A stretch of 64,000 nt of DNA from Schizosaccharomyces osmophilus (taxonomy: Eukaryota; Ascomycota; Schizosaccharomycetes; Schizosaccharomycetales; Schizosaccharomycetaceae), in the NCBI RefSeq assembly GCF_027921745.1, contig NC_079239.1, forward strand, positions 3,375,501 through 3,439,500, in the 5' to 3' direction. The notes under the pieces are model-generated. The model was not told where the DNA came from and made no database searches. It worked only from the letters and a program-made list of their open reading frames with translations. Both the position numbers and the translations under genes were made by a program. Shown here piece after piece: positions 1-11,715 of this stretch (positions are counted from its first letter, which is position 1; each line of letters begins with the position of its first letter).

Positions 1-1184
1 ACATCAGCATCGGCAGTATTAGCACTCTGTTCCAAAAGCTGAAGACCACGAGTGCGTTGCTGAGCATATGTTCCAATATTATCAAGCATTCCTTCAAGGA
101 TTAATAAAGCTAATCTCCAACAAGAAGCACTGTCTTTGGAGTTAGCACCCTCCTCGAAGTATTCAACGGCCTCTTGAAGACTTCCTTGATCCTCTAAAAT
201 TACACCTAGTCTATAGAGACTTCGAGTATAGCCGAGTTTGGCAGAAGCAGAATACAATTCCCAAGCTTGTTGAAGGTCAACTTCAACATCAAAGGCACCA
301 GACTCATAAGTGTAAGCATCAAAATAGAGAGCACGAGGATTCTCGGCTCTTGAATATTCACGAAATTTATCGAGTGCAATTTCACATACATTCTCCAAGT
401 AGTCAATTTCGTCATAATTTTCGGTATCATAAGATTGCAAATAAGGAAGATGAACCAATGTAAAACGAAGGACGTACTCTGCCCATTCTAAACAATCGTC
501 AGGGTTCATAGAATGTACCAAATCTTCATTTTCGCGAATCCAATCTAGCTGCTCCTCTTCGCAGATAGGTAAAGTAAAAGGTAAATCAGTCGAGACCTGT
601 TTTTGTAATGGAGAAGAATGCCTTGGTGTGGTGTTGCGCTGTAAAGAGTCGGTTGATTGTGCTGGAAAAGTAGTAGCAGGTAAAACTTCATGAGAAATCC
701 GAGACGGAGTAGGTGTAAAAGTAGTAGACAAGGACTTCTTAGGCATTAAGTTTTTAGTTGCAGGATTGTCATTTAGTTGCTTGTCTTGAGGCGAATCTGC
801 AGATGTAGCTCGTTTGATAGTCAATAGCATGCTAGAAGAAGATACATTTGGGCGTGAATAAAGACCGACCTTTTTACTACTAACACTCGGAACTTTTTGA
901 TCCCCGGAATCGTTCATTTCAGGTGCGATCATATCACCTATACCGTAAGCTGGAGTTATTTTATCCGTCTCAAACGGTATGTTCGACTGAACATTGTTAA
1001 GATAAAAAGCACCGATTCTAGAAGCCAAATGAGGATCGGACTGCATAGAAGTACTCAAAGTTGAACGATTGCGGGAACGTATTCGGCTTAAATTACCGGT
1101 ACTTGCACTAGCAGCCCGTACAGGACTTGACATTTCTGGTGCAACTGCGGTTCCTCTTGAGTATTCGGCGCCGTCGGAATACAT
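1..1184 (-). CDS. chr4: SEL1-repeat protein, chitin synthase regulatory factor Chr4-like, 3' part beyond the window
   Basis: The frame is open from an ATG at 1184 to the left edge, about 394 residues with no stop, so the gene is cut by the window. The first ~200 residues are Ser/Thr/Pro-rich and look disordered. After that come helical repeats of the SEL1 type, for example AKLGYTRSLYRLGVILEDQ followed by SLQEAVEYFEEGANSKDSAS. In the family (S. cerevisiae Skt5, S. pombe Chr1-4/Cfh) such proteins bring chitin/glucan synthases to septation sites; that role is inferred here. The name rests on the SEL1 repeats plus the neighbours uap2, spi1 and pob1, the order I remember for SPBC1289.01c-.04c. I am confident of the family and moderately so of the paralogue. 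Confidence 0.8.
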   Translation of the reverse strand, partial: MYSDGAEYSRGTAVAPEMSSPVRAASASTGNLSRIRSRNRSTLSTSMQSDPHLASRIGAFYLNNVQSNIPFETDKITPAYGIGDMIAPEMNDSGDQKVPSVSSKKVGLYSRPNVSSSSMLLTIKRATSADSPQDKQLNDNPATKNLMPKKSLSTTFTPTPSRISHEVLPATTFPAQSTDSLQRNTTPRHSSPLQKQVSTDLPFTLPICEEEQLDWIRENEDLVHSMNPDDCLEWAEYVLRFTLVHLPYLQSYDTENYDEIDYLENVCEIALDKFREYSRAENPRALYFDAYTYESGAFDVEVDLQQAWELYSASAKLGYTRSLYRLGVILEDQGSLQEAVEYFEEGANSKDSASCWRLALLILEGMLDNIGTYAQQRTRGLQLLEQSANTADAD

Positions 1185-1772
1185 TCTAAAGAAATTATAA
1201 ATAAAGGGCAACAGGTGGAAAGAGAGAAAAACACGTAAAAAGAGAGTATTTAAAATAATATGCAAGGAGCTTATAGAAAGCTCCTGTCTTTTATTTGGTA
1301 AAGGCCACTTTTTTTGAAAATTCGGTCTCCTTTCAAAAGCGTCTAAACAACTTCCTTTATTTTAAACACGAAACAATGTATCATCCGTACTGGTGATGGT
1401 TTGAACTTCACAAATACGAAATTGAAGGAAAGGGATAGGATGAGATGGGATAGCCAGCCAAGTTTTTGAGTGACAATTAATATGTTACCTAACGTTTGAA
1501 TATAATTTATCGAAGTTGATAATTTAGACGAACATTGGTGAGTATTAGCAATAGTGAAGAAAAATAAAATTAATTAAAACAATGGCTTGGGTACTATAGG
1601 TATTGGTGATGGGTAAAAAGGAGGAAGCAAACAGTTCATCGTCGATAACATACAATTTGTACTTTTAATGAAGGCTTCTTATTTGCGTGAAATTTAGAAG
1701 AAAAGGAAATACACTTATTGTTATGCTACATTATTGCTATACTAATGAACTTTCGATTGACATGCTTTCAAA
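1185..1772. other. intergenic: chr4 5' flank and uap2 3' flank
   Basis: AT-rich DNA upstream of chr4 and downstream of the uap2 stop. Short open frames here overlap the uap2 end or lack a plausible start. I see no RNA gene or repeat. Confidence 0.6.
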
Positions 1773-2999
1773 TCACTGATCATCTTTCTCGCCTTTTTCT
1801 AGCCAGCTTGCAAACCTCTCTAACCTGTGCTCTTCATCTTCGTCATTCTCGAAACTCTGCTTCCCAGACTTTCGGAATCGCGTTTTCCCATCATATATAG
1901 ATGCTTCCACAATTCTTCCATCAAAGTATCTACCTTGCATTAATCGCATGCATTCTTCTGCCTCTTCGTTGTTTGAAAATCGAATCGTTACAACGCCATC
2001 CGGCTCTTGATCATATAATGCCACATTGGTAACGCGTCCACATTTTTCGGCCTCAGCTGTGATGTCTTCTTTTAAATCAAGTAACAGTTCAGGCTGGGTA
2101 TCCAGTTCTTTCAATGTAAAAATATGCTTCAAAACCAATATTTTCCCAAAACGCTTTCTTCTTTTTTCATCAACTTCTTCTTCAACTTCTCCCCAAGACG
2201 AGATTTTTCTAGAAATGAATTAGTAAACAGTAATTTGTAGAAGAGCTTACTGTAATTGTTGCTGTCGCTTTCTTTGGACCTTCTTCTTGACCGAATCGCT
2301 GACATCCCGATTTACAGACTTTTCCTTTTTGTAATCAATACTAGCCTCTTGAACTTTCATCTTTACTCCTGAGCCAAGTCGAAATTCGGTATCGTCGAAT
2401 AGCTGTTCTGCCAATTGAATACTTTCGCTTCGAAAGAAAACGATCAAGGCGTCTCCCTTATACGTACCGTCCTCATTTGTATACAATTTAATTCTAGGCG
2501 TACCTGTATCAACGTTTTCGGCGATGATTCCGCATTTGGAAAATACTTCTTTCACTTCTGATACTGTCACGTCTTTGGGAAGACCGGAAACATAAATAGC
2601 CTTATTGATTGGTGCAAGCGTTTCATCCTTGTTTGATGAAGTTTCTTCTTTTTTTGTTCTTTTCACTGAGGCATCGGGTTGCTGCTCTTCTGAGTATGAT
2701 TCATCTGGGTATTCTCTCTTCTTTTCACTTATCGTTTCTGACGTCTCTTCTGCACCCTTCTCAGCAGAATTATCGTCTGCATTAGATTCAACAGGAAAGC
2801 TACCTAAAAACTTCTTATTCTCAAAATCCTTGAGTCGTTAGGGGATCTGTCTTGCTTGATTTCTTTGTAATAACAAACTCATGTTTCATACGTATTCCTT
2901 CCATGACTTTTCTTCATCAATATATACCAATTGCTGTTCTTGAGGTCCTAAACATCTCCATCTTTGTACTTGAGCATCCCAAACCGGCTGTGAAGACAT
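1773..2999 (-). CDS. uap2: U2 snRNP-associated RRM protein Uap2 (Cus2/Tat-SF1 family)
   Basis: There are three exons: 2999-2892, 2828-2251 and 2208-1773. Intron 1 (63 bp) has a GTATGA donor and CTAAC branch. Intron 2 (42 bp) has a GTAAGC donor and ACTAAT branch. The phases fit and give 373 residues. The N-terminus has a short W/Y motif (DEEKSWKEY), then an acidic linker, RRM1 (AIYVSGLPKDVTVSEVKEVF) and a C-terminal RRM of the UHM type (KILVLKHIFTLKELD... then GRIVEASIYDGKTRF). The domain order matches Cus2/HTATSF1, which helps U2 snRNA/SF3b fold and binds SF3b1 through the UHM. The ATG at 2999 is chosen because exon 1 is exactly 36 codons and joins in frame. Confidence 0.92.
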
Positions 3000-4598
3000 T
3001 CGTTTCTTCTGGATGACGATAAAACGATGTGGCAGTTGGAAACCATAATGAGAGTCAGCAAAAAAGGATTATCTCAAAATTTATCATTTCTTAATTATAA
3101 CAAATTCTTGTAAAAAGATAAAAATACTGCCACAAAAACTTAATACATCCTCTTCAAAACAACAAAAAAACTCGTTTTTGAGTTTTAGCATGCTATGCTA
3201 TAAACAGAAGGAAATCGCATACTAACAAACAAGATAAAGGAAAGTGTTTTAATGGTTTTAAACGCAATACTCCATGATCATGTGTAGCGGAATGAAGGTT
3301 TCATCGGATTTACCCAATTGACTTGTGAAAACAGCATGTGCTGTCAAAAGCTTTTAATGAAAAAGGAAAAAAAAATTAAAAGCTAAATTTTTTCTCCACT
3401 ACATAACTGAGGGATCAATTGGAAACCAGAGCGAACACATCGTGGATGCTACGTAGAGTCTTTTTTTTTTTCATCAAATATTATAAAATGCAAAGGAATG
3501 ACTCATGAGCTGGATAGGTAATACTGCTATCACAAAAATGATAGTAACACCAGCTTAAAGTACGTACGTGAAAGAGCCTTTCGAAATAAACAATACCGCC
3601 GCAGGTGCGTGCACAAATAATGAATCACGTTTTAACCCAGAAGCTAATGAAAGTTATCTTTTAATCGGTATTTTTTGTCGTTTACGCCCGGATTGTATTA
3701 ATTATGTTTGTACAAGTTGCTGTCTTGTAGTCATTGATTCAGCTGACAAGAAGTATGGGCAAATTTATTGCGTGCACTAGTATAAAGGATCTAACTTTCC
3801 TACTAATATATCAAGGAAAGAATTCGAAAACAGAATTTAAAACAAGCTTGCTATGGTTTGTTTGTTGCCCACCTTTTTAGATTTTTCACGTTCACTTTCG
3901 TATCCGCCTGAAGCAAAGCATTCTCACAATGACTTAATTGGAATTCTCTAATTAGAAGGAAGTTTATGTTTCCCCGAAGCAGTATAATTAGAGATGTGAA
4001 TTGCGGGTATTGCTTTTCTTTTCACGTTTCACGCAATGCTGTCGGAAAGAGCAGCCAAGGCTTTCGTTTCTTTAAATCATTTTCTTCATGGGTAAAATGT
4101 GCCATAAGTATACGCAATGCAACCCTTCAGCAATTGTTAGATGAAAACGGCCTAACCTGTTTAGGCCTTTTTCTATTCCAAGTACTGGAGCCATAAACTG
4201 CAATCGTCTCGTGGGCGACATATACCAATGGTTGTTCAAGCTTTCATCAGACAATCAAGAAAACTTTGCCCGTGCTTACCAAATGGACACCCGTAAGGAC
4301 GACAACATTCGAGACGAATGAACGAAACGAAGCACGGCTACCCACGATATTACTTGAAATAAACGTCTACATAAAATTTTACGAAAGCTACACTTTCCAA
4401 AAAAATAAGCAACAAAAGACCAACATCCAAATTTAATAAACCCCATAATATTTTAATCAAGTAAAAAGTAGACTGAAATTAATTTTTCTTCAAATTGAAA
4501 AAGGGGTATTTTCAACCGTAACCAAAGCTCTCTTGAAAACACGTAGACGGAAATGCAACCCGCTTCCAATTAGTAGGAGACCAAGACAATGAGCTAAT
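3000..4598. other. long intergenic region between uap2 and spi1
   Basis: This 1.6 kb region upstream of uap2 and downstream of spi1 contains only short frames. One is a 70-codon frame at 3568-3780 with no ATG. A stable hairpin lies at 4149-4167. No tRNA, rRNA or clear snoRNA was found: a TGATGA on the minus strand (4244-4249) has no matching terminal stem or well-placed box D. Confidence 0.5.
4149..4172 (+). repeat. GC-rich hairpin followed by a T run
   Basis: GGCCTAA (4149-4155) pairs perfectly with TTAGGCC (4161-4167) around a 5-base loop and is followed by TTTTTC. It stands out in AT-rich DNA. It could be a transcript 3'-end element or part of an ncRNA; the function is unknown. Confidence 0.45.
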
Positions 4599-5633
4599 CT
4601 ACAAATCAGCATCATCTTCGTCAGGAAGAGGCATAGCAGCAGCCTCGTTCATTTCTTGTTGGTATTGAGCCAACAATTGCTGGTCAACTTGAACCTCAGG
4701 AGGAGCAAGAGCAGGAGAAGCAACAAATTCCAAGTTGGGGTTACCAACCAACTTACGGGCAAGCCATAAGAAAGGCTTCTCGAAGTTGTAGTTAGACTTG
4801 GCGGAGATGTCATAGTATTGGAGGTTCTTCTTGCGGTGGAAGGTGATGGCCTTAGCCTTTACCTTACGCTCCTTAACATCAACCTTGTTACCGCAGAGGA
4901 CAATGGGAATGTTTTCACAAACACGGACAAGATCACCTATGAAGAATGTTAGTAACCCCCTTTTTGTCTCGACACATGAGTTAGCAGAAAGAAAAGAATT
5001 GAATCTTAAATTAAAATCAATCAACAGCCATTCAATGCTAGTAAATGCTCTGATTCATATTCAATCCTTTCATGTCCACCTCATTCTTCAAATTAACATA
5101 CGCCACCAGTGAGGAACGTTCTTGTAAGTGATACGAGAAGTAACATCAAACATAATAATACCACATTGACCCTGAATATAATAACCGTCACGAAGACCAC
5201 CGAGCTTCTCTTGGCCAGCAGTGTCCCAGACGTTGAAGCAAAGTTCACCAAAGTTGGTGTGGAAGTGTAAGGGGTGAACCTCGACACCCTAAACACGTTA
5301 GTATTTCACGCTTTTTTATACTCAGAATCTTCCATGTATAATCTAACATGAAGACGCTCATTTCAACTCAAATCCATCGACAGCGGTCCAACCTTTGCCC
5401 AAATTGTGAAAAAACAAACACAAGTTTACAAAGAGTCAAACATATTTTGTCGACGCGTCTTTGAAAGCACTTGATTCTACAATCATGCTAATTCATGGAA
5501 ATCTACATACCAAAGTAGCAATGTACTTCTTTTCAAATTCACCAGTCAAATGGCGTTTGACGAAAGTGGTTTTACCAGTACCACCATCTCCTACGAGAAC
5601 AAGCTTAAAGGTAGGAATGTTTTGTTGAGCCAT
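4599..5633 (-). CDS. spi1: Ran GTPase Spi1
   Basis: There are three exons: 5633-5511, 5288-5102 and 4936-4599, joining in frame to 215 residues, the length of yeast Ran. G1 GDGGTGKT, G3 DTAGQE, G4 NKVD and G5 SAK are all present, and the acidic C-terminus ends DEDDADL. Ran drives nucleocytoplasmic transport and spindle/nuclear envelope assembly. Both introns are long for this genus, 222 bp (5510-5289) and 165 bp (5101-4937), with TACTAAC branch sites near their ends. The second junction gives HWWRDLVRV where many Ran proteins have NWHRDLVRV; the donor GTATGT is canonical, so I take this as real. A telomere-like AACCCTAACCCT box lies about 100 bp upstream. Confidence 0.97.
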
Positions 5634-6551
5634 GTTTCCTTTTTTCTTAATGCACCGAAACTACCTGAGTTTGGTTAAGGGAAAAATTTAGTGTAGCGTA
5701 ATTTTTATATGAGAGCGAGTCCTGCACAAAGGAAACCCTAACCCTATCGTATTAGCTTCTTTGGAATCCGACAGAATGGGAAGGGTAGAGCACCTTCTTA
5801 GAGGATTCGGTGAATTAACGAGTGCAGTAAATAAGGTAGTGTAGTGACAGAAAGACATTTAAAAGAGGATTGCTTCGTACGAAAAACAAGAAGTTGGATG
5901 GAGAGATGGAACAAGCTTACGCTGATGATGCAAGTAATTGTAAAATTATTGTCCTCAAGTTGTGAGACTTTGATCGTTTGAGGTTTAACGCGTATGAGCT
6001 CTTAATAGGTTAACATGCGAAGTAGAGGGTCAGTTTGGTTATGAAAATCGGGAAAATTGGGTTCGACAAAATCAACTTGACTTATTAAATAAAAAACTAT
6101 ATATATAGCAATAAAACATATGACAAGAAGTCTTCGGTCAAACACAAATCCAAAGGAAGCTCATTACTTTTATAAAAGAGAAAAGAGAGAGTGCGACGTA
6201 TCACAAATATACTTAACTCCTAGTTATATAATGAAAGAAAAAAAAACGTATGCTCGTTAAACATCTTAAATTAAATTGGATCCGCAGCCAGTGAGGATTC
6301 AAATGGAACGTGTGGGCAAGTTGAAGAAGTTAATCGTTAAGACGCAAAACTCAACATTAAATTGTTTAAGTTCCAAGAAGTAGATTATTTTTAAAACAGT
6401 AAGAAAACACGTAAAGCTTGTCAATTCCTTGAAACAAAAAAAAATTTAGAACCATCGATATTCCCCACTCTGTTTTCAAAATTCGAGTCAAGCTTTGACT
6501 AATCGTAAACTTTTATACAATCAGCAAATCTACGCATATCATTCATTCATA
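5634..6551. other. intergenic: spi1 promoter and pob1 3' flank
   Basis: The region holds the spi1 promoter, including the repeat box at 5733-5746, and the pob1 3' flank. No coding region or RNA gene was seen. Confidence 0.6.
5733..5746 (-). promoter_or_regulatory. telomere-type TTAGGG box (Tbf1/HomolE-like) in the spi1 promoter
   Basis: The plus strand reads AAACCCTAACCCTA; on the spi1 strand this is two tandem TTAGGG-like units about 100 bp before the ATG. Tbf1-type factors bind TTAGGG in yeasts, and the HomolE box of fission yeast ribosomal genes (ACCCTACCCT) is similar. The binder is an inference. Confidence 0.5.
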
Positions 6552-9204
6552 TTACTTAGCAGGTTGTCTCACGGGTTCTTTACCCTTTTGTTTGGCATTC
6601 TTCTTTAAACCGATGGAGGAAGGCAGGTCCGGCTCTGCTTGTTCATCCATCAATAGTGAAGGAGGTCGCGTACGAAGTTCCTTGGCTTTATTTAAAGAGA
6701 TCGTTTGCATTCTTGTTGTTGTTAATACAGGGACCGACATATCGCGCTCTACCGTAGCCTTCAAGAATGCAGATGACCATCGATTAATATCATCCTTACT
6801 TTCACAGATAAAGTAATGTACTTTTGGAGGTGTAAACATTACAGCAGCCTTTGCCGCACCGGGTGCCGGTGGTGCCAATTTAATAGCGGTTTTACCACCA
6901 CTTAAAACCAAATCTTCAACTTTGCAAACACGGTGAGAAGTTATGTCAATCAATCCTTTTTCAGAAGTATCATTCAAAGAGTGGTAATAAGAAAGTCTAG
7001 TACCCTTCAAAACGAAATACCTCGCCTTCCATACACCATAACGATCGCTTCGTTTACGCATCCAACCATGGCAGTCAGCAGTCTTCATCGCTTCCTTAAC
7101 TGGAATATCTGTAAGTCCTTCACTGATACCAGTAGGTAAAATTTTCTGTCTTCCAAAGATATCGCGTTTCGACTTTCGTTTCCCAATTGGTTCCTTTCCT
7201 AAGGGCGCAGAATTAGGAACATCTGAAACCGAAGAAGACAGTGAAGTGGGAGTAGAAATTTTCAAATTTGATGTTTTTTGCCCGTTATCGGATGAAGACT
7301 TGACGTTTGTAGCAGATAGCATTTTTTGGACGAGAGGTTTCTTTGTACTCGAAGGGCTCTTAGCATTGTCAAGAGAAGGTGATTTTTGTGAGGTAAGAGT
7401 TGGCAGATGTCCTGAGGAAGCCGAATTCAAGGGGCTTATCACGGCAGGTTCGCCAGGTTTAGTAGATGCCGAGAGATCTCGTGCTGGGATTGTTGAAGAA
7501 GATCCTTCTACTGTATCGGTTTTTAATCTTGTTAAACCAGCAGGTTTCTTACTTCCCTTGGGCTGTATAACGTTAGGAGATTGAGTGTATGTAGTTGAAG
7601 GCTGGGGGGTATACAGCTTGGGATCAGCTGGTGGATGCAATGAAGCAGAGTCACTACGACCATTAGCATGTTCGTTCGGCACCTGTGCTAAACGAGAAGA
7701 GCCATGGGTTGAGTGAGAAGACTCTGAAGGCGATGGACGCTTGGTGATAGGTGAAGTACGTGAGGGAACGGAAGATGACAAGCGAGAGGCACTAGGTGGC
7801 TTTACAGATGGAGCCTTATTTTCTCCTCGAGTGCGATTAGTCGACAGAGGAGGGATGTATTTCTCAGATTTATTGTTGCCGTATTCTTCAAAATCAGGAG
7901 AAACCAACATATGAGACAAAGTAGGAAGTACGCTCATACGATTTGAACTAGCGCTAGATTCATTGTTGGAATCATAATTGGAAGAGGATGGAACTAAGGT
8001 CGGGTCACCAAAGTCTGCCCTCGGAGACATTATATCCGGACTAGGCGATTCAGAGTAGTTGCCAGGAAACTCTGGGTAACTTTCAGAAAGTGTTTGCTGA
8101 TAGGTGTCTTTGAGTTGCTGGATTTTACGTAAAACTTCAAATCTTTTTCCATAAGATGTTATATTTAATTCCTTCAAAACACTAGAATCCGTATTAAGCA
8201 ATATCTCACCATTGATTTCATTCTCCACAAAATTAGGAGCTACAGATCCAAGGCCGGCATTTTTTAACCAATCTATGACCTCTGCTGTAGACCAGTGAGG
8301 GAGATTTTGAACTTTTTCAGTAAGACCAAGAGAAGATGGTGATCGATAATTTAAAATTGGTAGTGGGGAGGTGCTATGCTCATCGGCTTCAGCGGTCGAT
8401 AAGTTTTGGAGTGCGCTTTCAATATCATCAATAGTCTTGCGCATAGGATCATTATTAGAAGATGATTTGTCTAGGTCAGGTGAATTAGAAAGAGAGGAAT
8501 TATCATTCCACTTTTGTTGTGCACTAGGGTGTGAATTACGGTGATTGTCAAGAGAGTCTTTTTCAAGATCGGATGATTCTCGTTTATCTAAGGAAGGAGA
8601 AAGCAGACGATCATTAGGATGGTTTGGGGAGATGCTTTCTGGTTTTGGCATTCCATCAGTATCTGGGCGAGGAGAGCTAACATGAGAGTCTAGCTTGGTG
8701 ATGGGTTCCTCCAAGTCTGTTAAGTTTGAACGGGAGCTGGAAGTCTCGGTAAGTTCGGTAGTAGAAATTGACACGTCTGCCTTTTCGTTACGAGCATTTT
8801 CATGATTAGGAACCTCGTTGGACAACAATTCGACATGTGAGGCAGGAAAAATACCTCGATTTCCATCCTGGTCTTCTGCCTACAAAAAAACTAGTTAGTA
8901 CATTATCTCGCTTTTTGCCTTTAAAAGACACAACGTTAACAAACAAGTCATCACTCCTAGTACAAGCGTTTCACGAGTGAAAGGAGCAAGCTATAGGACA
9001 GGCAATCCACCAGCATAAAAAAAACCGCTCGTGAAACACAAGTACAATAGGAACAAAAGCTGTTTTACTTACCTCCCACCATCCGTCGCCAAATTCTTCG
9101 TCCATTTTTATGAGCAGGTACTTATTCCCTTCAATTAATGGCAGTTCGTCACTGCTTTTCCCAGGGAACGAATGCAAAGCAACTACAAACCGTTCAGACG
9201 CCAT
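6552..9204 (-). CDS. pob1: Pob1, SH3-SAM-PH polarity protein (Boi family)
   Basis: There are two exons, 9204-9073 and 8879-6552, joined across a 193-bp intron (donor GTAAGT, acceptor TTTGTAG, TACTAAC upstream) in phase 0, giving 819 residues. The SH3 domain (residues ~5-62) is itself split by the intron: ...FGDGWWE then AEDQDGNRGIFPASHVELL. The middle is Ser/Pro-rich. A SAM domain lies at ~238-303 (HWSTAEVIDWLKNAGLG) and a PH domain at ~647-754 (CHGWMRKRSDRYGVWKARYF). Boi/Pob1 proteins act at growing tips with Cdc42, the exocyst and the formin For3. The short SH3 exon shows that the longer frame starting near 8828 is not the real N-terminus. Confidence 0.95.
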
Positions 9205-10362
9205 GTTTGCGGTGGAACGAAAAGGATGAAAGTCAGTAGTTGTTTGAAAGATATTTTGAACGGCGTTTCGTTCTTAGCCAGATGGCTGGTTTTGCCTTTT
9301 ACAGAGACGAAAACGTTGTTATTAGACATAAGGGAGCCGAATGTACTGATGCTTATTCATTTTTAAAACTAGAATGAAGCAGCACAGTAACAAGATTACC
9401 GTATATACATGACATATCGTTATATTTTATTTGATTTATAATTCATATATAAAAAAAGAACAATTCTGAAGAAGACGGCTCAATTCCAAGTACTCGGAAA
9501 CTTCGAATGGAATGTCCAAAAGCAAATTGCGTTGTTGCTCTTCAAACGGAGGTCGCGCTTTTATTAGAATCATATCTTCTTTCCTAAAAGACTAGGCTTT
9601 TCAAATTCAACATATGTTTATTAACGAAGAGCGAAATAAACTTCCTTATAATCCGATAACATGCACCGAACGAACAGTAATGAAAACAAGGTCTACGTGA
9701 ATTCTAGTACCTTTGTCTTATAGTGGGGAAATAGGACTCGGTGGGGGTTACTTTAGGTTTCTTCGTCTGAAAAGTTTAAAGGTTTTGAAATATAAATATG
9801 GAAGTAATTATGTTTGCAGCGTAAAGCAAATAATGCAGTTTACATACACCGAGAGAATGTCAATAGTTATCAGTCAAGTAGTTGTTGCACTATAATTGGA
9901 GTGCAGCAGAATGAACAATCCTTGTACTATTTGATAATTGCTAGAGAAGAAGCAAAGTCAAAACATACAGGGAAAGGGAGAGAGCGATAGAGACAAGTTA
10001 GCTTCCAAAATTATTAATCTTTACTTTTACTTCTAGAGAAGAGTCAAACGAAAAGGAAAGGATCTTGTACCGTTTCCCATTTGGCCAAAGTAGAGAATGA
10101 AGACCCTCTTCCAATTCGATGAGTACTCTTTTGTTTTTGAAATTTTTGATTGTTTCAGAAGCCTTTGCTTGTTTTTTTATACTATTGTTTTATTTGCAAC
10201 AGCATCTTCTCTTTAACGTGAGTAGGGACTTTGAAGAAAGAATGGATATTAGCATTATTAGAAACTTCAAATAGAAAGGCGATTTCTTTCTCATCAATAT
10301 ACATATATATATATATAGGGAAAAGAACGAAATAGACGAATGGCAAAACTCGTTACTCGTGC
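9205..10362. other. intergenic: pob1 5' flank, vma10 3' flank
   Basis: About 1.15 kb of AT-rich DNA with a short TA-rich stretch near 10300-10317. I see no gene, RNA or repeat family. Confidence 0.55.
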
Positions 10363-10897
10363 TCACTTTACGTCGCAGGCGACGGCCAAGATGGCATCAA
10401 TTGCTTTATCAGATTTCTCCTTGGCATTCTCTTTGATGAAAATAAAGTCTTTCTCAACTTGCTTCTTCGTTTCTTCTTCAGTCTGAGAATATATACCGGA
10501 AGCCTACCAATAGTCAGAACACAATCCAAATCAGGTTATCGACAGCAATCGTTACATACCTTATTCTCAGAATCTTTGAATTCTCTCTCCTTGGAAGCAG
10601 CGTACTCTTCAATTTCCGTCTTGGCCTCCTGGCGTGCATCCTTTAATCTTTGAACACGGTCTATAGTTCGGCGATTAGCAAACATGTCAATTATCTAGCT
10701 CTGCATACGTTGACGAGCCTTTTCTACAATACTGCGGGCCACTTTCTCGGCCTTTTCACAATGTTAACATTCAACCCTGCATCGTTTCATTCATGCTCCA
10801 TTACGAACCTCCAACAATTGCTGAATTCCAGAATTTGTTTGTGTACTCTACATAATTAGCTCTTTTATCCTTGATTTTTCTTCTATCGCCATACCAT
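10363..10897 (-). CDS. vma10: V-type H+-ATPase subunit G (Vma10), five exons
   Basis: The exons are 10897-10895, 10847-10809, 10751-10709, 10660-10560 and 10503-10363, giving 108 residues, the usual length. The first coding exon is only the ATG, followed at once by a GTATGG donor; the intron ends CTAATTATGTAG. The joined N-terminus is MSTQTNSGIQQLLEAEKVA, the conserved subunit G start, followed by VEKAR and LKDARQEAKTEIEEYAASKE in the stalk helix. Intron 2 has a weak donor GTTCGT and a GAAAAG acceptor; it was placed because only this junction gives the conserved LLEAEK. Subunit G forms the peripheral stalk of V1 with subunit E on the vacuolar membrane. Confidence 0.93.
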
Positions 10898-11715
10898 GGT
10901 TCCTTTGCGTCTAGTTCCTAACTTGGCAACTTGGAACTTTCACGCTTCGAAATGCCAGATGACCACACTCTGCGCGTCCGACCCTTCCTTTCCATAGCGT
11001 AGCAATACGCAATGCTTTAATAGTATACCGAAATATAATGACGATTTTAAAATGTAACGTAGTAGCTCGTTTTATCTTTGTACGTACAATGGAAATCTAC
11101 GCTATTCTAAATCCCCGGCTGTTTGGCATAAAGTGGAATTTGCTGCATTCATGGAGTTAATAGTATTGAAATGAAAAATTGGCTATAGAAGCATCAACAT
11201 AGTAAATGCAATAAAACGTTTGAGATCAGCTCTTTGCTGAAAGAAAGAATGATTGATGGGTTTCAGTTCTTTCTACTCTAAAAAAAAAAAAAAAAAAAAA
11301 AAACATCAACGGGACAACGGGAATCAGATTTGAAAGGTCAGACGATTCCATTTCCATTCTTACTTATAAGGTATTACGAACCTTTGACTCAAAGATCGCT
11401 GTTATCAAAAAAAAAAAAAAAATAGATTTAATAAAGAAGGGAGTACTACTTGTTTTTTAGCAGACCAATTATACAATTAATATTCGGAGTTATGCGGGCC
11501 ATTGTTTTTACTCTTCTCCATTATATCGTAATTAGGTAAAGTCAGCTATATACTTTCCATCAAACAGTATGAAAACTATAGCTGAAGACGGAGAACAACG
11601 ATATGAATGGAACCAAAAGACTTGATCATAAATTATTGTTTCGCGGATGTAGGTAATCCCCCCATAAGATAAGCCATAAGTTAAACGTCAAAAAGATTAA
11701 ATCAATACATGAAAT
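10898..11715. other. intergenic with poly(A) tracts
   Basis: This holds the vma10 promoter side and the ppr8 3' side. It contains a 25-base A run (11280-11304) and a second A run near 11408-11421. No gene was seen. Confidence 0.6.
11280..11304. repeat. poly(A) tract, 25 bases
   Basis: An uninterrupted run of A. Asymmetric A/T tracts are common at fission yeast nucleosome-free regions and origins; no function is shown here. Confidence 0.9.

Noticed and set aside
4128-4249. Possible box C/D snoRNA on the minus strand (TGATGA and CTGA about 115 nt apart)
   Set aside because: There is no terminal stem, no C'/D' pair and no guide that I could recognise.
6592-7584. Several 68-112 codon plus-strand frames inside pob1
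   Set aside because: They are shadows of the pob1 coding strand, with no starts or domains of their own.
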